A stretch of DNA of 64,000 nt from Streptomyces sp. GS7 (GTDB lineage: Bacteria > Actinomycetota > Actinomycetes > Streptomycetales > Streptomycetaceae). The stretch spans positions 7,906,501 through 7,970,500 of the forward strand of contig NZ_CP047146.1 of NCBI RefSeq assembly GCF_009834125.1, read 5' to 3'. How positions within the stretch are numbered: the stretch's first letter is position 1; every line of letters begins with the position of its first letter. Position numbers and translations under genes: made by a program. Positions 28,310 to 36,878 of the stretch are shown here, in pieces. A model generated the notes under the pieces. That model was not told the DNA's origin. It made no database searches and saw only the letters and a program-made list of their open reading frames with translations.

Positions 28310-28846
28310 ATGCCCACCTCTCCGGACATGACGACCCACACCGACCCCGCTCTCCTCGACGCGCTGCAGCACCAAGTGGCCGTCTTCGCCCGCCGCGCCG
28401 AACAGAGCCGGCTCGGCGGCGTCGGGCAGGCGCGGAACTCCATGGACCGCGCCGCCTATCTGCTGCTCAACCGCCTGGACCAGGAAGGCCCCATGGGCGT
28501 CAAGGCCCTGGCCTGCGGGATGGGCATCGACTCCTCCACGGTCACCCGGCAGGTCGCCCCGCTGGTCGACGCCGGGCTGGTCAGCCGCGCCACCCACCCC
28601 GAGGACGGCCGCGCGGTGGTGCTCGAACTGTCCGAGCGCGGCCATGCCCGCCTCGACGAGGTGCGGGCCTCCCGGCGGGCGCTGATGGCGCTGGTGACGG
28701 AGGAGTGGAGCGACGACGAACGCACCGCGTTCTGCACGCTCCTGACACGCTTCAACGCCTCCCTCGCCGACCTCACCGGACTCGCGCCGGGCGGCCCGGC
28801 CGCTCCGGTCGGACAGATCGGACAGGTCGGACCGGCTTCGTCCTGA
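28310..28846 (+). CDS. MarR-family transcriptional regulator
   Basis: 178-aa winged-helix regulator. The DNA-binding core is at about residues 50-110 (AAYLLLNRLDQEGPMGVKAL, MGIDSSTVTRQVAPLVDAGLV, then the wing HPEDGRAVVLELSERG). Long helices before and after form the dimer interface. A TACGCT -10 box lies at 28262-28267. Starts at 28292, 28310 and 28328 are all in frame; 28310 is my choice but support is weak. No adjacent target is obvious; ilvA is divergent. Confidence 0.88.
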   Translation: MPTSPDMTTHTDPALLDALQHQVAVFARRAEQSRLGGVGQARNSMDRAAYLLLNRLDQEGPMGVKALACGMGIDSSTVTRQVAPLVDAGLVSRATHPEDGRAVVLELSERGHARLDEVRASRRALMALVTEEWSDDERTAFCTLLTRFNASLADLTGLAPGGPAAPVGQIGQVGPASS

Positions 28847-28933
28847 CGCGTACCGGGGGGCGGCCGGCCCGGCACACGGGCGGTCGACGCAGCACGCGTA
28901 CGTGGGACGGGTGCCGACACGTACCGAGGTGGG

Positions 28934-28993
28934 GGCCGGTGCGTACAGAGGCGAAGGCCAGTGCGTACCGCGGCGGGGGGGGCCGGTGCGTAC
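28934..28993. repeat. Three GGCC(G/A)GTGCGTAC repeats upstream of sigma gene
   Basis: 13-bp copies at 28934-28946, 28956-28968 and 28981-28993, spaced 22 and 25 bp (about two helical turns). They lie in the 286-bp gap before the sigma-like gene. They could be regulator sites or simply G/C-rich drift. Confidence 0.45.
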
Positions 28994-29132
28994 GAAGGCC
29001 GGTGTCGCCGCGCTCCCCGCGTGCCGGGGCGCCGCCCGCGAAGCGGAACGCCGTCGCACCCCTTGACCCCGCTCCCGGACTGCCGTGCCATAGGAGCCCA
29101 GGGCGTCGGATGCCCGTCATCCGGGAGGCGCG

Positions 29133-29594
29133 GTGGGAGAGCGGCGGTGGGCGCGGGAGCGGCGCCGGGACCGGGAGTTCGAGTTCTTCGCGGCGGGCGC
29201 GGCCGGCCGGCTGCTGCACCTCGCCGCCCTGCTGACCGGTGAGCCCGCCGCCCAACCCGTCCCGGCCGCCGAGGAGTTGCTGATCCGCGCGCTGGCGCGG
29301 ACCTACGCCGCATGGGACCGGCTGCACGGCGAGGACCCGTACGAGCGGACCCGCCGGGAACTGGCCGCGCACTTCGCGCACACCGGCCGGCGGCACCGCC
29401 GACCGCGCGGCGGGCTGCTCTGTCGACTCACCCCGAAAGAGCGCCTGGTGCTGGTGCTACGGCATCACGAGGGCATCGCCGAGGAGCAGACCGCGGCCCA
29501 ACTGGGCCTGCCCGCCGAGCGGGTGCACGAGCTGTGCCGGCACGCCGTCGCCGCACTGCGCAGCCCCCGCCCGGCACCGGCCGCGGCGCCGTGA
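29133..29594 (+). CDS. ECF sigma factor-like protein (SigE family)
   Basis: 153-aa protein resembling small Streptomyces ECF sigma factors. Region-2-like sequence is near residues 15-65 (FEFFAAGAAGRLLHLAALLTG, EELLIRALARTYAAW), and region 4 is near 100-145 (LTPKERLVLVLRHHEGIAEEQTA, LGLPAERVHELCRHAVAALR). The DPYERTRR motif between them is typical. The GTG at 29133 has GGGAGG upstream. Its stop overlaps the GTG of the next gene (GTGA), a membrane protein that may be its partner. Region 2 is less conserved than usual, so promoter binding is not certain. Confidence 0.75.
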   Translation: MGERRWARERRRDREFEFFAAGAAGRLLHLAALLTGEPAAQPVPAAEELLIRALARTYAAWDRLHGEDPYERTRRELAAHFAHTGRRHRRPRGGLLCRLTPKERLVLVLRHHEGIAEEQTAAQLGLPAERVHELCRHAVAALRSPRPAPAAAP

Positions 29595-30004
29595 ACCCGA
29601 CCGTCCCGGGCACACCGGAACCGCACCGGCCGGCGAGCGGACCGCCCGGGGCGGACCCGCCCGACTGGGGCCTCGCCGAGTGGGAACCGGCAGACCGGGA
29701 ACCGGACTTCCGCGGTCCGCCGGGACCGGACCTCTGGGGCCCGCCGGAATGGCGGCTGCCCGACCGTACGGAGACCGAGGCGCGGCGGACGCTGCGGGCC
29801 GGGCCGCATCCGCCGGTACCGCCCGACCTGGCCGCACGGGCCGCCGCCCGCGGCCGCCGACTGCGGGACCGGCGCCGGGTGCTGCACCGCACCGGTACGC
29901 TGCTCGCCCTGCTGGCACTGACAACCCTGCTGATCTGGGCGGCAGTTGAGCAGCCCTGGCGTCCCCCGCCGGCCCGCACCACCCCTCCCGTGGAGGGGTG
30001 GTGA
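29591..30004 (+). CDS. Single-pass membrane protein, candidate sigma partner
   Basis: 137-aa protein with a long Pro/Gly/Asp-rich N-terminal part, a basic stretch (RGRRLRDRRRVLHR) and one membrane helix (LLALLALTTLLIWAAV) close to the C-terminus. The GTG start overlaps the sigma-factor stop, so the two are co-translated. No zinc-binding anti-sigma motif (HXXXCXXC) is present; an anti-sigma role is inferred from position only. Confidence 0.7.
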   Translation: MNPTVPGTPEPHRPASGPPGADPPDWGLAEWEPADREPDFRGPPGPDLWGPPEWRLPDRTETEARRTLRAGPHPPVPPDLAARAAARGRRLRDRRRVLHRTGTLLALLALTTLLIWAAVEQPWRPPPARTTPPVEGW

Positions 30005-30043
30005 CCAGGGGCCGGGGGCCATGGGCCGGGGACCGCTACCGGC

Positions 30044-31204
30044 TCAGCCCAGCGCCTGCGTGAGGTCGGCCAGCAGGTCGTCGGCGGACTCGATGCCGAC
30101 CGACAGGCGGACCAGGTCGGAGGGCACCTCCAGCGCCGAACCGGCCGTCGAGGCGTGCGTCATCCGCCCCGGGTGCTCGATCAGCGACTCCACACCGCCC
30201 AGCGACTCCCCGAGGGTGAACAGCTCGGCGCGGTTGCAGACCTCCACCGCCGCCGCCTCGCCGCCCGCGACCTGGAACGACACCATGCCGCCGAAGGCCC
30301 GCATCTGCTTGGCGGCGATCTCGTGGCCAGGGTGCTCGGCCAGCCCCGGGTAGTAGACCCGGGTCACCTTCTTGTGGGAGGTCAGCAGCTCGGCGACGCG
30401 CGCCGCATTGGCGCTGTGCCGGTCCATCCGCACGGCCAGCGTCTTGATGCCGCGCATCACCAGCCAGGCGTCGAAGGGGCCGGCGATCGCGCCCATCGCG
30501 TTCTGGTGGTAGGCCAGTTCCTCACCGAGCGCGTCGTCGTTCACGACCAGCGCGCCGCCGACGACGTCCGAGTGCCCGCCCATGTACTTGGTCGTGGAGT
30601 ACACCACCACGTCCGCACCGAGGGCGAGCGGCTGCTGGAGGTAGGGGCTGGCGAAGGTGTTGTCGACCACGAGCCTGGCCCCGGCGTCCCGCGCGACACC
30701 GGCCAGCGCCGCGATGTCGCTGATGCCGAGCAGCGGGTTGCTGGGCGTCTCCACCCAGATCACCTTCGTACGGGGCCGCACCGCGTCGCGTACGGCCCGC
30801 GGGTCGGAGGTGTCGGCAACCGACCACTCCACGCCCCACCGCTCGACGACCTTCGCGAACAGGCGGAACGTCCCGCCGTAGGCGTCATTGGGGATGACGA
30901 CGTGGTCGCCGGGGGCGAGCAGGGTGCGCAGCAGGCAGTCCTCGGCGGCGAGGCCGGAGGCGAACGCCAGGCCGCGGCGACCGCCGTCGAGGGCGGCGAG
31001 GTTCTCCTCCAGGGCGGTACGGGTCGGGTTGGCACTGCGGCTGTACTCGTAGCCGCCGCGCAGCCCGCCCACTCCGTCCTGCTTGTACGTAGAGACCTGA
31101 TAGATGGGCGGTACCACCGCGCCGGTGGCCTGGTCGGGCTCCTGACCTGCGTGGATGGCGAGGGTTTCGAAGTGCTGGTGGCGCTCGTCGCGCTGATCGC
31201 TCAT
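30044..31204 (-). CDS. metB: Cystathionine gamma-synthase
   Basis: 386-aa Cys/Met-metabolism PLP enzyme. PLP Lys is Lys206 in STTKYMGGHSD; YEYSRSANPTRTALE and DNTFASPYLQQPLALGAD are family signatures, and MRGIKTLAVRMDRH follows. It joins cysteine to an activated homoserine to give cystathionine (methionine synthesis); gamma-lyase activity is the alternative in this family. The ATG at 31204 has no ribosome site but a TACCCT box 8 nt upstream, so the message may be leaderless. Convergent to the sigma-factor pair. Confidence 0.92.
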   Translation of the reverse strand: MSDQRDERHQHFETLAIHAGQEPDQATGAVVPPIYQVSTYKQDGVGGLRGGYEYSRSANPTRTALEENLAALDGGRRGLAFASGLAAEDCLLRTLLAPGDHVVIPNDAYGGTFRLFAKVVERWGVEWSVADTSDPRAVRDAVRPRTKVIWVETPSNPLLGISDIAALAGVARDAGARLVVDNTFASPYLQQPLALGADVVVYSTTKYMGGHSDVVGGALVVNDDALGEELAYHQNAMGAIAGPFDAWLVMRGIKTLAVRMDRHSANAARVAELLTSHKKVTRVYYPGLAEHPGHEIAAKQMRAFGGMVSFQVAGGEAAAVEVCNRAELFTLGESLGGVESLIEHPGRMTHASTAGSALEVPSDLVRLSVGIESADDLLADLTQALG

Positions 31205-31372
31205 GTCTGCCGAGGGTAGTCGGCCGCGCGGCCGAACTTTTCGGAACTTTCTGGTTCGCTGGATAGTGGATACATACGGGAGGCCGGACACCGGTTCGCA
31301 TCCGGCACCCGCCACCGCGAACCGGCCGCCCGGCCCTCCGCTCGCCACCTCTCGACTTCTCCCCCCGCCCGC

Positions 31373-31410
31373 CCCTCCACTCCTCCACTCCTCCACTCCT
31401 CCACTCCTCC
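31373..31410 (+). repeat. 8-bp tandem repeats (TCCTCCAC) before a membrane protein gene
   Basis: Three perfect copies of TCCTCCAC from 31381 with one degenerate copy before and a partial one after. The array ends about 25 bp before the 31435 start. Antisense reads GGAGGA, so it could mislead ribosome-site searches on the minus strand. Confidence 0.7.
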
Positions 31411-31434
31411 GCCCCTCCAACCGGGACACACCAC

Positions 31435-32559
31435 ATGGACGCTCTGCTGGTTCTCCTCGCCGCGATCACGCTCGGCGGTTTCGTCTTCCTGCCCTGGATG
31501 CGGCGCCGGCGGGCCGTACAGCACGCCCGGCAGGGCCTGGTGGTGGCCGGCGACCCGATGGCGGGCTACGGCTTCGTCCCCCTGGAAGAGCTGGACGTCC
31601 GACTGCCGGGCCCCGACCCCGAGCTGGACGAGGCACTGGCCGAGATGCGGCGGACGCACGACTGGCGCCCGGCCGCCGAACTGCTCCGGTCCACCGGCGA
31701 CGACTGGGAGCGCCGCTGGCAGCGCGTGCAGTCGCTGGCCGGGGCCGCCGCCTTCGAACTGGCCGGGGACCCGGCAGGCGCTGGCGGCCGGCGGACCGGC
31801 GGCATCTGGCTGCGCACCTGGCGCGCCGAGGCGCCCAAGGACCCCGGCGGCGCCCAGACGCACGCCCAGTTCCTGGTCGTCCAGGCGCTCCGCGACCCCG
31901 GCTCGCAGGACTTCCGAATGATCCTGGAGGAGGCCCGGACGGTCTGCCGGGAGGCGGGCCTGCTGGCGCCCGGCAGCCCGATCCCGTACATCACCGAGCT
32001 GGCCGTCTCCCGCGGCCTGGGCGAGCGCCCCGCCGACTACGAGGAGCTGTGGTCCAAGGTCGCGCAGCGCGCGCCGCACCACATGGGCGCGCATCTGGCC
32101 GCGCTCCCGTACTGGTCGGAGAAGTGGCACGGCTCCCGCAAGGAGTCCGAAGCCTTCGCCGAGCGCGCCGCCTCCGGTGCCCCGGCGACGAGCCTGCTGC
32201 CGGCGCTGCCGCTGTTCGCGGTCTACGAGCACCTCCCCGAGGCCAACATGGTCCGCGGGCTCTACCAGAGCGCGGTCATCGAGCGCGCCATAGAGGGCGC
32301 GCACTTCGCGCTGCGCCAGGCCCCCGCCGACCACCCGATGGCGCCGCACGTGCGGCATCTGCTCGTCTGGTTCCTGGTCCGCGCCGAGCGCTTCGCCGAG
32401 GCGATGGAGCAGCTCCGCCTCGTCGACGGCCATGTGGGCGCCGTCCCATGGTCGTACGGGCGCAGCCCCGCCGCCGAGTACGCCGCGTACCGGGCACTGG
32501 CCATCGCCGGCTGGGAACAGCTCGGCGGGACGTCGGCGGACTTCCGACCCCGCGGGTAG
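31435..32559 (+). CDS. Conserved hypothetical protein with N-terminal membrane anchor
   Basis: 374-aa protein. Residues 3-21 ([19 protein letters not shown]) form one membrane helix followed by RRRR, so the bulk faces the cytoplasm. The rest is alpha-helical, with alternating Ala/Leu/Glu helices that look like TPR-style hairpins ([38 protein letters not shown]). I do not recognise an enzyme motif. Function unknown; located between metB (divergent) and msrA (downstream). Confidence 0.75.
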   Translation: MDALLVLLAAITLGGFVFLPWMRRRRAVQHARQGLVVAGDPMAGYGFVPLEELDVRLPGPDPELDEALAEMRRTHDWRPAAELLRSTGDDWERRWQRVQSLAGAAAFELAGDPAGAGGRRTGGIWLRTWRAEAPKDPGGAQTHAQFLVVQALRDPGSQDFRMILEEARTVCREAGLLAPGSPIPYITELAVSRGLGERPADYEELWSKVAQRAPHHMGAHLAALPYWSEKWHGSRKESEAFAERAASGAPATSLLPALPLFAVYEHLPEANMVRGLYQSAVIERAIEGAHFALRQAPADHPMAPHVRHLLVWFLVRAERFAEAMEQLRLVDGHVGAVPWSYGRSPAAEYAAYRALAIAGWEQLGGTSADFRPRG

Positions 32560-32740
32560 CCAACGGGCCCGGCTCCGCCGTCCATCAGCAGCCCCCGAAG
32601 GAATGCCCACCCACCCCCACACGTTTCACCGGTACCCGCACCCGAACCCGCATCCACCCCCACACCCGAATCCGCACATCGCCCCACCCCCACCCCCGCC
32701 CCACGCCCGTGTCCGCCCCTCCCCCTGGAGCACGATCCTG

Positions 32741-33409
32741 ATGCTGTTCTCCCGCTTCAAGACCCATCTCCCCACCCCCGAGGAAGCGCTTCCGGGCCGC
32801 CCCGAGCGGGACTTCGCCGTCCCCGACCGGCACACCGTCCTCGGCAACCCGCTGCTCGGCCCGTATCCCGAGGGCCTGGAGATCGCCGACTTCGGCCTGG
32901 GCTGCTTCTGGGGCGCCGAACGGAAGTTCCGGCAGACCGACGGCGTCTGGACCACCCTCGTCGGCTATCAGGGCGGCCACACCCCGCACCCCACCTACGA
33001 AGAGGTGTGCAGCGGCCACACCGGCCACACCGAGGCCGTCCGCGTCGTCTTCGACCCGGCCGTCGTCCCGTACACCGCGCTGCTGAAGCTCTTCTGGGAG
33101 TCCCACGACCCGACGCAGGGCTTCCGCCAGGGCAATGACGTCGGCACCCAGTACCGCTCCGCCGTCTACACCCACTCCCCCGCCCAGCAGCAGGCCGCCG
33201 AAGCCTCCCGCGACGCCTACCGCAAGGTCCTGACGTCCTCCGGCTACGGCGACATCACCACCGAGATCCTCCCCGCCGACGCCTCCCGCCCCTTCTACCC
33301 GGCGGAGGCTTACCACCAGCAGTATCTTTCGCGCAACATAAACGGCTACTGCGGGCTGGGCGGGACAGGCGTGAGCTGCCCTGTCGGCGTGGCCAAGGCC
33401 GACGACTGA
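32741..33409 (+). CDS. msrA: Peptide methionine sulfoxide reductase A
   Basis: 222-aa enzyme reducing the S-epimer of methionine sulfoxide. Catalytic Cys55 is in [10 protein letters not shown], the conserved [13 protein letters not shown] and [11 protein letters not shown] blocks are present, and resolving Cys residues are at the C-terminus ([15 protein letters not shown]). The ATG has GGAG about 10 nt upstream. The last 30 codons include ATA-rich, less G+C-rich sequence (SRNINGYC) unlike the gene body. Three further partial copies of this same 3' end lie downstream, at 34093, 37118 and 38099, which suggests that the present 3' end was supplied by an incoming element. Confidence 0.95.
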   Translation: MLFSRFKTHLPTPEEALPGRPERDFAVPDRHTVLGNPLLGPYPEGLEIADFGLGCFWGAERKFRQTDGVWTTLVGYQGGHTPHPTYEEVCSGHTGHTEAVRVVFDPAVVPYTALLKLFWESHDPTQGFRQGNDVGTQYRSAVYTHSPAQQQAAEASRDAYRKVLTSSGYGDITTEILPADASRPFYPAEAYHQQYLSRNINGYCGLGGTGVSCPVGVAKADD

Positions 33410-33418
33410 CGTCACCGC

Positions 33419-34126
33419 ATGGGCTTCAGAATCTATGCACGCAGAGTGCGCGACGAGCAGTTGCCACTCACCCGACGGCACACGGCCCTGAGGTGTGCCG
33501 TCGGGCACTACTGCCCGCTCGGCTTCAACGCGACCTGGGCCTACCTGACTGCGACCGCACGCCCCTCCCCCGATCTCCGCAGGGACCCGGCGGCCCTGCT
33601 GCGCGCACTGCAGACCCTGGAAGACAGCCGAACACTCCGGCTCAACGAGATCGACGCCATCGCCACCCGACGCCACGCGGAGAAAGCAGCCGGCCGACGG
33701 ACCCCACGCCCCACCGACACAACGCAGTTGCGGGGACCTCACTGGCCGAGCGAAACGGCGCCCTCCCGCCTGGGACTCGTCGCCGCCGTAGCCGACCGCC
33801 ATACCGACTTCCGGCGCCTCCCCTACCCGGACGAAACGCTGTACCGCGACAGCGAGGCACCGCAACTGGCCGGCCTGCACTCCCACCTCGACGCCTACGC
33901 CACCACGTACCTCACGAACCTCGGCCACGTAGAAGCCCCGACACGGGACTCCCTGGCTCAGACCATCCGCGCAATCGAGCGCCTTGTCCGTCCGAGCTGC
34001 ACGCCCCTCAACGGCTACCTGCTCATGTGGCTACGCTTCGCACACCTCGTTGCCTACGCCGCGGCGGCTCCTTATGGCCATGGAGCACTGCCTACCGCGG
34101 GCTCGGTGGGTCGGGCGTCAAGCTAA
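33419..34126 (+). CDS. Hypothetical protein behind msrA
   Basis: 235-codon frame with no family I recognise. It is rich in Arg, Ala, Thr and Leu, with helical segments (AALLRALQTLEDSRTLRLNEIDAIATRR, shown here in parts: LRALQTLED, NEIDAIATR) and a hydrophobic stretch GYLLMWLRFAHLVAYAAAA near the C-terminus. Its last 12 codons overlap the msrA-like remnant starting at 34093 in another frame, so the native 3' end was probably replaced. It starts 10 bp after the msrA stop with no ribosome site. Codon use is a little less biased than its neighbours, suggesting transfer. Confidence 0.55.
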   Translation: MGFRIYARRVRDEQLPLTRRHTALRCAVGHYCPLGFNATWAYLTATARPSPDLRRDPAALLRALQTLEDSRTLRLNEIDAIATRRHAEKAAGRRTPRPTDTTQLRGPHWPSETAPSRLGLVAAVADRHTDFRRLPYPDETLYRDSEAPQLAGLHSHLDAYATTYLTNLGHVEAPTRDSLAQTIRAIERLVRPSCTPLNGYLLMWLRFAHLVAYAAAAPYGHGALPTAGSVGRASS

Positions 34127-34191
34127 GTGGGCTATCCGGGGAGAGCTGGGGCGGGTCGTGCCCGACGGGAATCGCGCCGACCGATAGCTGA
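34093..34191 (+). pseudogene. msrA 3'-end remnant 1
   Basis: This frame reads YRGLGGSGVKLSG, then WGGSCPTGIAP and TGA. It matches the MsrA C-terminal [10 protein letters not shown] pattern but with an insertion between GV and SCP, which it shares with remnant 2. Nothing of the MsrA body is present upstream. Confidence 0.7.
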
Positions 34192-34359
34192 GACCGCCTG
34201 CCCGACGGCTTGATCCATGTCAAGCCGTGTTCATAGTCCTTTCAGATGCAGGGTGGTGATCACGGCAAGACGGGTGCGGCTGTCCCGTCACAAAAGATCT
34301 GGTCCGTGATCAGGGCTGCGACCTGCGGCGGCCAGATGGGTTGAGACGCCGAGATGGCG

Positions 34360-34470
34360 GTTTTCTCAGATGATCTGGTCCCGCAGCCGCTCGACCTACG
34401 GGCCGAGCCCGCCGATCGGCAGGTAGGGCTCGATGAACTTCCACTGCTCATCACTGAGTTGCCTGCGCAT
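34360..34470 (-). pseudogene. IS5-type transposase N-terminal fragment
   Basis: From the ATG at 34470 the frame reads MRRQLSDEQWKFIEPYLPIG, then GLGP, a TAG stop, VERLRDQII and TGA. This is the DUF4096 opening of IS5-family transposases (expected ...RLRDQFEGV). Only about 35 codons remain, with two stops, so it is a dead relic. The 34192-34546 stretch holds no other gene. Confidence 0.7.
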
Positions 34471-34546
34471 CACGCCCAGCGTTCTCCCGGGTTCCGTCGC
34501 CGTCCAAGGGCGGAACCCGAAGATTGATCACAACGTCACACAGACC

Positions 34547-35107
34547 CTAGTGGCCGGTGGCAAACCGGTCGGCGGCCTCGTCGATAACGTCGTCGGCCAC
34601 CTCGTCCCGGGCCGTCAGACCGGCCGTCCACAGCGGCATCAGCCAGAACGTCACCAGGGCGACGACCAGAACGGCCGGCAGCGCACCCGCGGGGATCGTG
34701 CTGCCCACCCAGTGCAGCGCGCCGACGGCGAGGACCGCGCCGAAGAGCATGACGACGGAGATACGGTGGGCAAGGGCGTGGACCCGCTGCCGCTCGGCGA
34801 GTTGACGCTCGTCGAGGACGCGGGCGCGCAGTTCCAGCAGTCCGCGGGTGGAGCCGTTGATGATGCCCGTCGCTATGCACCACAGCGGCAGCACGACGAG
34901 CACTCCGGCTACCATCAGCCACGGCTGGCGCGCCGCGACACCGCCGATGTGCGTGGTCAACAGCCCTGCCGTCAGCGCGATATGCGCGGCGACGAAGGTG
35001 CGGCGGCGGGCGCTCGTGGCGTAATAGGGCCTGCCAGCCGGGTTGTTCATGATGGCGAGCATGCGCCGGTCATAGCGCGTGGGCGCTGCGGTCTGTCGTG
35101 CGGTCAT
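34547..35107 (-). CDS. Four-helix membrane protein paired with XRE regulator
   Basis: 186-aa integral membrane protein with about four helices (ARRRTFVAAHIALTAGLL, PWLMVAGVLVVLPLW, RISVVMLFGAVLAVGALHW, LPAVLVVALVTFWLMPLW). Its ATG overlaps the stop of the preceding XRE gene as ATGA. XRE/membrane-protein cassettes of this kind are common in actinobacteria and their role is not well known; signalling or immunity have been suggested. It sits in the mosaic region behind msrA. Confidence 0.82.
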   Translation of the reverse strand: MTARQTAAPTRYDRRMLAIMNNPAGRPYYATSARRRTFVAAHIALTAGLLTTHIGGVAARQPWLMVAGVLVVLPLWCIATGIINGSTRGLLELRARVLDERQLAERQRVHALAHRISVVMLFGAVLAVGALHWVGSTIPAGALPAVLVVALVTFWLMPLWTAGLTARDEVADDVIDEAADRFATGH

Positions 35108-35349
35108 GACTTCCTCCCGTAAACCTCGTCAGTGAGCGGCCGGAACGGCTCCAAGGAGAACAGCGCCTCGACCGGCAGCTCGAAGAACTTGGCGATCTTC
35201 AACGCCAGATCGAGGCTCGGGTTGTACTCGCCGCGCTCGATGTAGCCGATGGTCTGGTAGTGGGCACCGACGGCCTCGGCCAGACGGGCACGGGACACCT
35301 TGCGGTCTGCCCGGACCATCGCCAGTCTATTGTGCACCTGCTCGCTCAT
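35104..35349 (-). CDS. XRE-family helix-turn-helix regulator
   Basis: 81-aa Cro/CI-type DNA-binding protein. The HTH is at about residues 15-50 (ARLAEAVGAHYQTIGYIERGEYNPSLDLALKIAKFF) split here as LAEAVGAHYQTIGYIERGEY and PSLDLALKIAKFF. It ends in a short tail with DEVYGRKS. It is coupled to the membrane protein by ATGA. There is no ribosome site; ATGTA ... TACAT inverted ends (35348-35367) cover the start region and may be its own operator. Confidence 0.88.
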   Translation of the reverse strand: MSEQVHNRLAMVRADRKVSRARLAEAVGAHYQTIGYIERGEYNPSLDLALKIAKFFELPVEALFSLEPFRPLTDEVYGRKS

Positions 35350-35521
35350 GTATAAGAAGTACTACATCTCGTTGGAGGTGCGCAATGTGTGTGAGTAGGG
35401 GGCCCGGTTCTGGAATGCGGTGTGGACCGCGGCGGGTGGGACTGCCGGGAGGCGCGCGGACGGGGCTGGGTGCGGATGCGGTTTCGCGCCCCCGTCCCGT
35501 CGTGGGCCGAAGGAGGCAGCC

Positions 35522-35764
35522 ATGGCATGGCGCGACTTCTGGGACAGCCGCCGGTTCCGAGGGCCGCCCCGGTGGGCGCTGGCGTTCGCCTTGATCACAT
35601 CCGGTAAGACAACACCTCTCAAACACGTCGGCGAACTACATCACCTGAGACCAGAAACGGGTCGGACCAGATCACCTGAGTCGCGGACCAGATCGCTGGA
35701 GACGGGACAGGGGCCCAACGCCGTGCAATGCCCTTGGCTGTTGCCCCGTCTCGGCGAAGATTGA
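35522..35764 (+). CDS. Truncated small gene, start intact
   Basis: Strong GAAGGAGG before an ATG, then MAWRDFWDSRRFRGPPRWA and a hydrophobic LAFALI, like the start of a small membrane protein. After about 26 codons the sequence becomes atypical (TTPLKHVGELHH...) and runs into the short repeats with GACCAGATC near 35670-35700. The native 3' part seems to have been cut off by a mobile element. Unknown function. Confidence 0.4.
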   Translation: MAWRDFWDSRRFRGPPRWALAFALITSGKTTPLKHVGELHHLRPETGRTRSPESRTRSLETGQGPNAVQCPWLLPRLGED

Positions 35765-36459
35765 CCGATCTCACTGAAGCTTGACCTCGCTCGCGGCATA
35801 CCTCTTCTGGACAGCCCCTGATCCGAGTGGATCACTCACAACCACGCTGCGTGTCTGGTTGGCTACAGGAAGGGGCGCGGCAGGCGCGTCCCCGTGACGC
35901 AGGAGGCAGTGATGAGCGCTACGGCGGACCGTGCGGAAGAGCGGACCAACCCTGCGGGGAGGCTGGGCTTCGAGCCTGGTCAGGTCGTCCAGGAGATCGG
36001 CTACGACGATGACGTCGACCTGGACCTCCGCGAGGGCATCGAGTCGCTGATCGGCCAGGACCTGGTCGACGAGGACTACGACGAGTCGCCGATGTCGTAC
36101 TCCTGTGGTTCCGCGACGATGACGGCGACCCCACCGACGCCTTGGTCGACCCGATCGGACTGCTTGAAGACGGCGGCACGATCTGGCTCCTCACCCCGAA
36201 GAACGGCCGAGACGGATACGTCGAACCCAGCGACATCAATGACGCCGCACAGACCGCGGGTCTCTCCCCAGCCAAGGCCGTCAGCGTCGCCAAGGACTGG
36301 TCTGGCACCCGCCTCAAGAGCGGCAAGCGGTAACCATCCAGGCCCACCGGCCCGACCCGCCCTCGCGCCACCTAAACGCGGCGGCGGGCACGCGCGGTTA
36401 ATCTCTGCTGAGACTAACGACGGGTTATCAACCTTCAGTGAGATCGGTCAACCTTCGGC
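35753..36459. repeat. 32-bp inverted repeats flanking a captured DUF3052 gene
   Basis: 35753-35784 and 36428-36459 are inverted copies with 29 of 32 positions identical (shared core TTGACCGATCTCACTGAAG). They bracket about 640 bp holding the DUF3052 pseudogene and its upstream region. They look like remains of element ends; no transposase is inside. Confidence 0.75.
35912..36333 (+). pseudogene. DUF3052 family gene with frameshift
   Basis: Opens like the conserved actinobacterial DUF3052 protein (RLGFEPGQVVQEIGYDDDV, SLIGQDLVDEDYDE). Near 36085 it loses frame by one missing base. The expected continuation, VVLLWFRDDDGDPTDALVD, IGLLEDGGTIWLLTPKNG and GYVEPSDINDAAQTAGLSP, is in the next frame down to TAA at 36333. 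A good GGAGG site precedes the ATG. A second copy of a gene normally found elsewhere in the chromosome, carried between inverted repeats and now broken. Confidence 0.8.
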
Positions 36460-36528
36460 ACGGCAGCACAGCTGTTGGTCGGGCTCGTGGGTGTTGGAGC
36501 GGACCGCTTAAAGAGCGGCGGCCGTGGT

Positions 36529-36534
36529 TAGGCT
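36529..36534 (+). promoter_or_regulatory. -10 box (TAGGCT) of leaderless cutA
   Basis: TAGGCT, 7 nt, then the ATG at 36542; no ribosome site. Confidence 0.5.
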
Positions 36535-36541
36535 CGGCGGT

Positions 36542-36874
36542 ATGACGGACTTCGTGCAGGTGTCAACGGCGACAGAGGACCGCGAGGCAGCGGAGAAGCT
36601 CGCGCGGTCGGTGGTGGCGGCCCGGCTCGCGGCGGGGGCACAGATCATCGGGCCGGTGGTCTCGGTGTTCTGACATCAAGGGGAGTTCGGGACCGGGGAG
36701 GAATGGCAACTGCTGTTCAAGACGCGTGCCGACCGCTACGCCGACCTTGAGGCACATTTGCTGGAACACCACCCTTGGACGAACCCTGAGATCTCGGCCG
36801 TGCCGATCACCCAAGGTTCCGACACGTATCTGAGCTGGGTGGCCAAGACCACTGGACCCGATCAAGCGGTCTGA
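36542..36874 (+). pseudogene. CutA-like divalent cation tolerance protein, internal TGA
   Basis: 110 codons reading MTDFVQVSTATEDREAAEKL, ARLAAGAQIIGPVVSVF, stop, then HQGEFGTGEEWQLLFKTRAD, LLEHHPWTNPEISAVPI and SYLSW-like TYLSWVAKTT. The TGA at codon 44 (36671-36673) stands where CutA has Trp (VFWHQGE), a single TGG-to-TGA change. Everything after stays in frame and looks conserved, so inactivation is recent or the base is a sequencing error. Tail to tail with a regulator fragment. Confidence 0.85.
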
Positions 36875-36878
36875 GAAG

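Noticed and set aside
35385..35594. 69-codon plus-strand frame starting after GGAGG
   Set aside because: Arg/Gly/Pro-rich without a domain, overlapping the better-supported start at 35522 in another frame.
36671..36673. TGA in cutA as a selenocysteine codon
   Set aside because: CutA has Trp here, not a redox Cys, and there is no SECIS-like hairpin that I can see or selenium genes.
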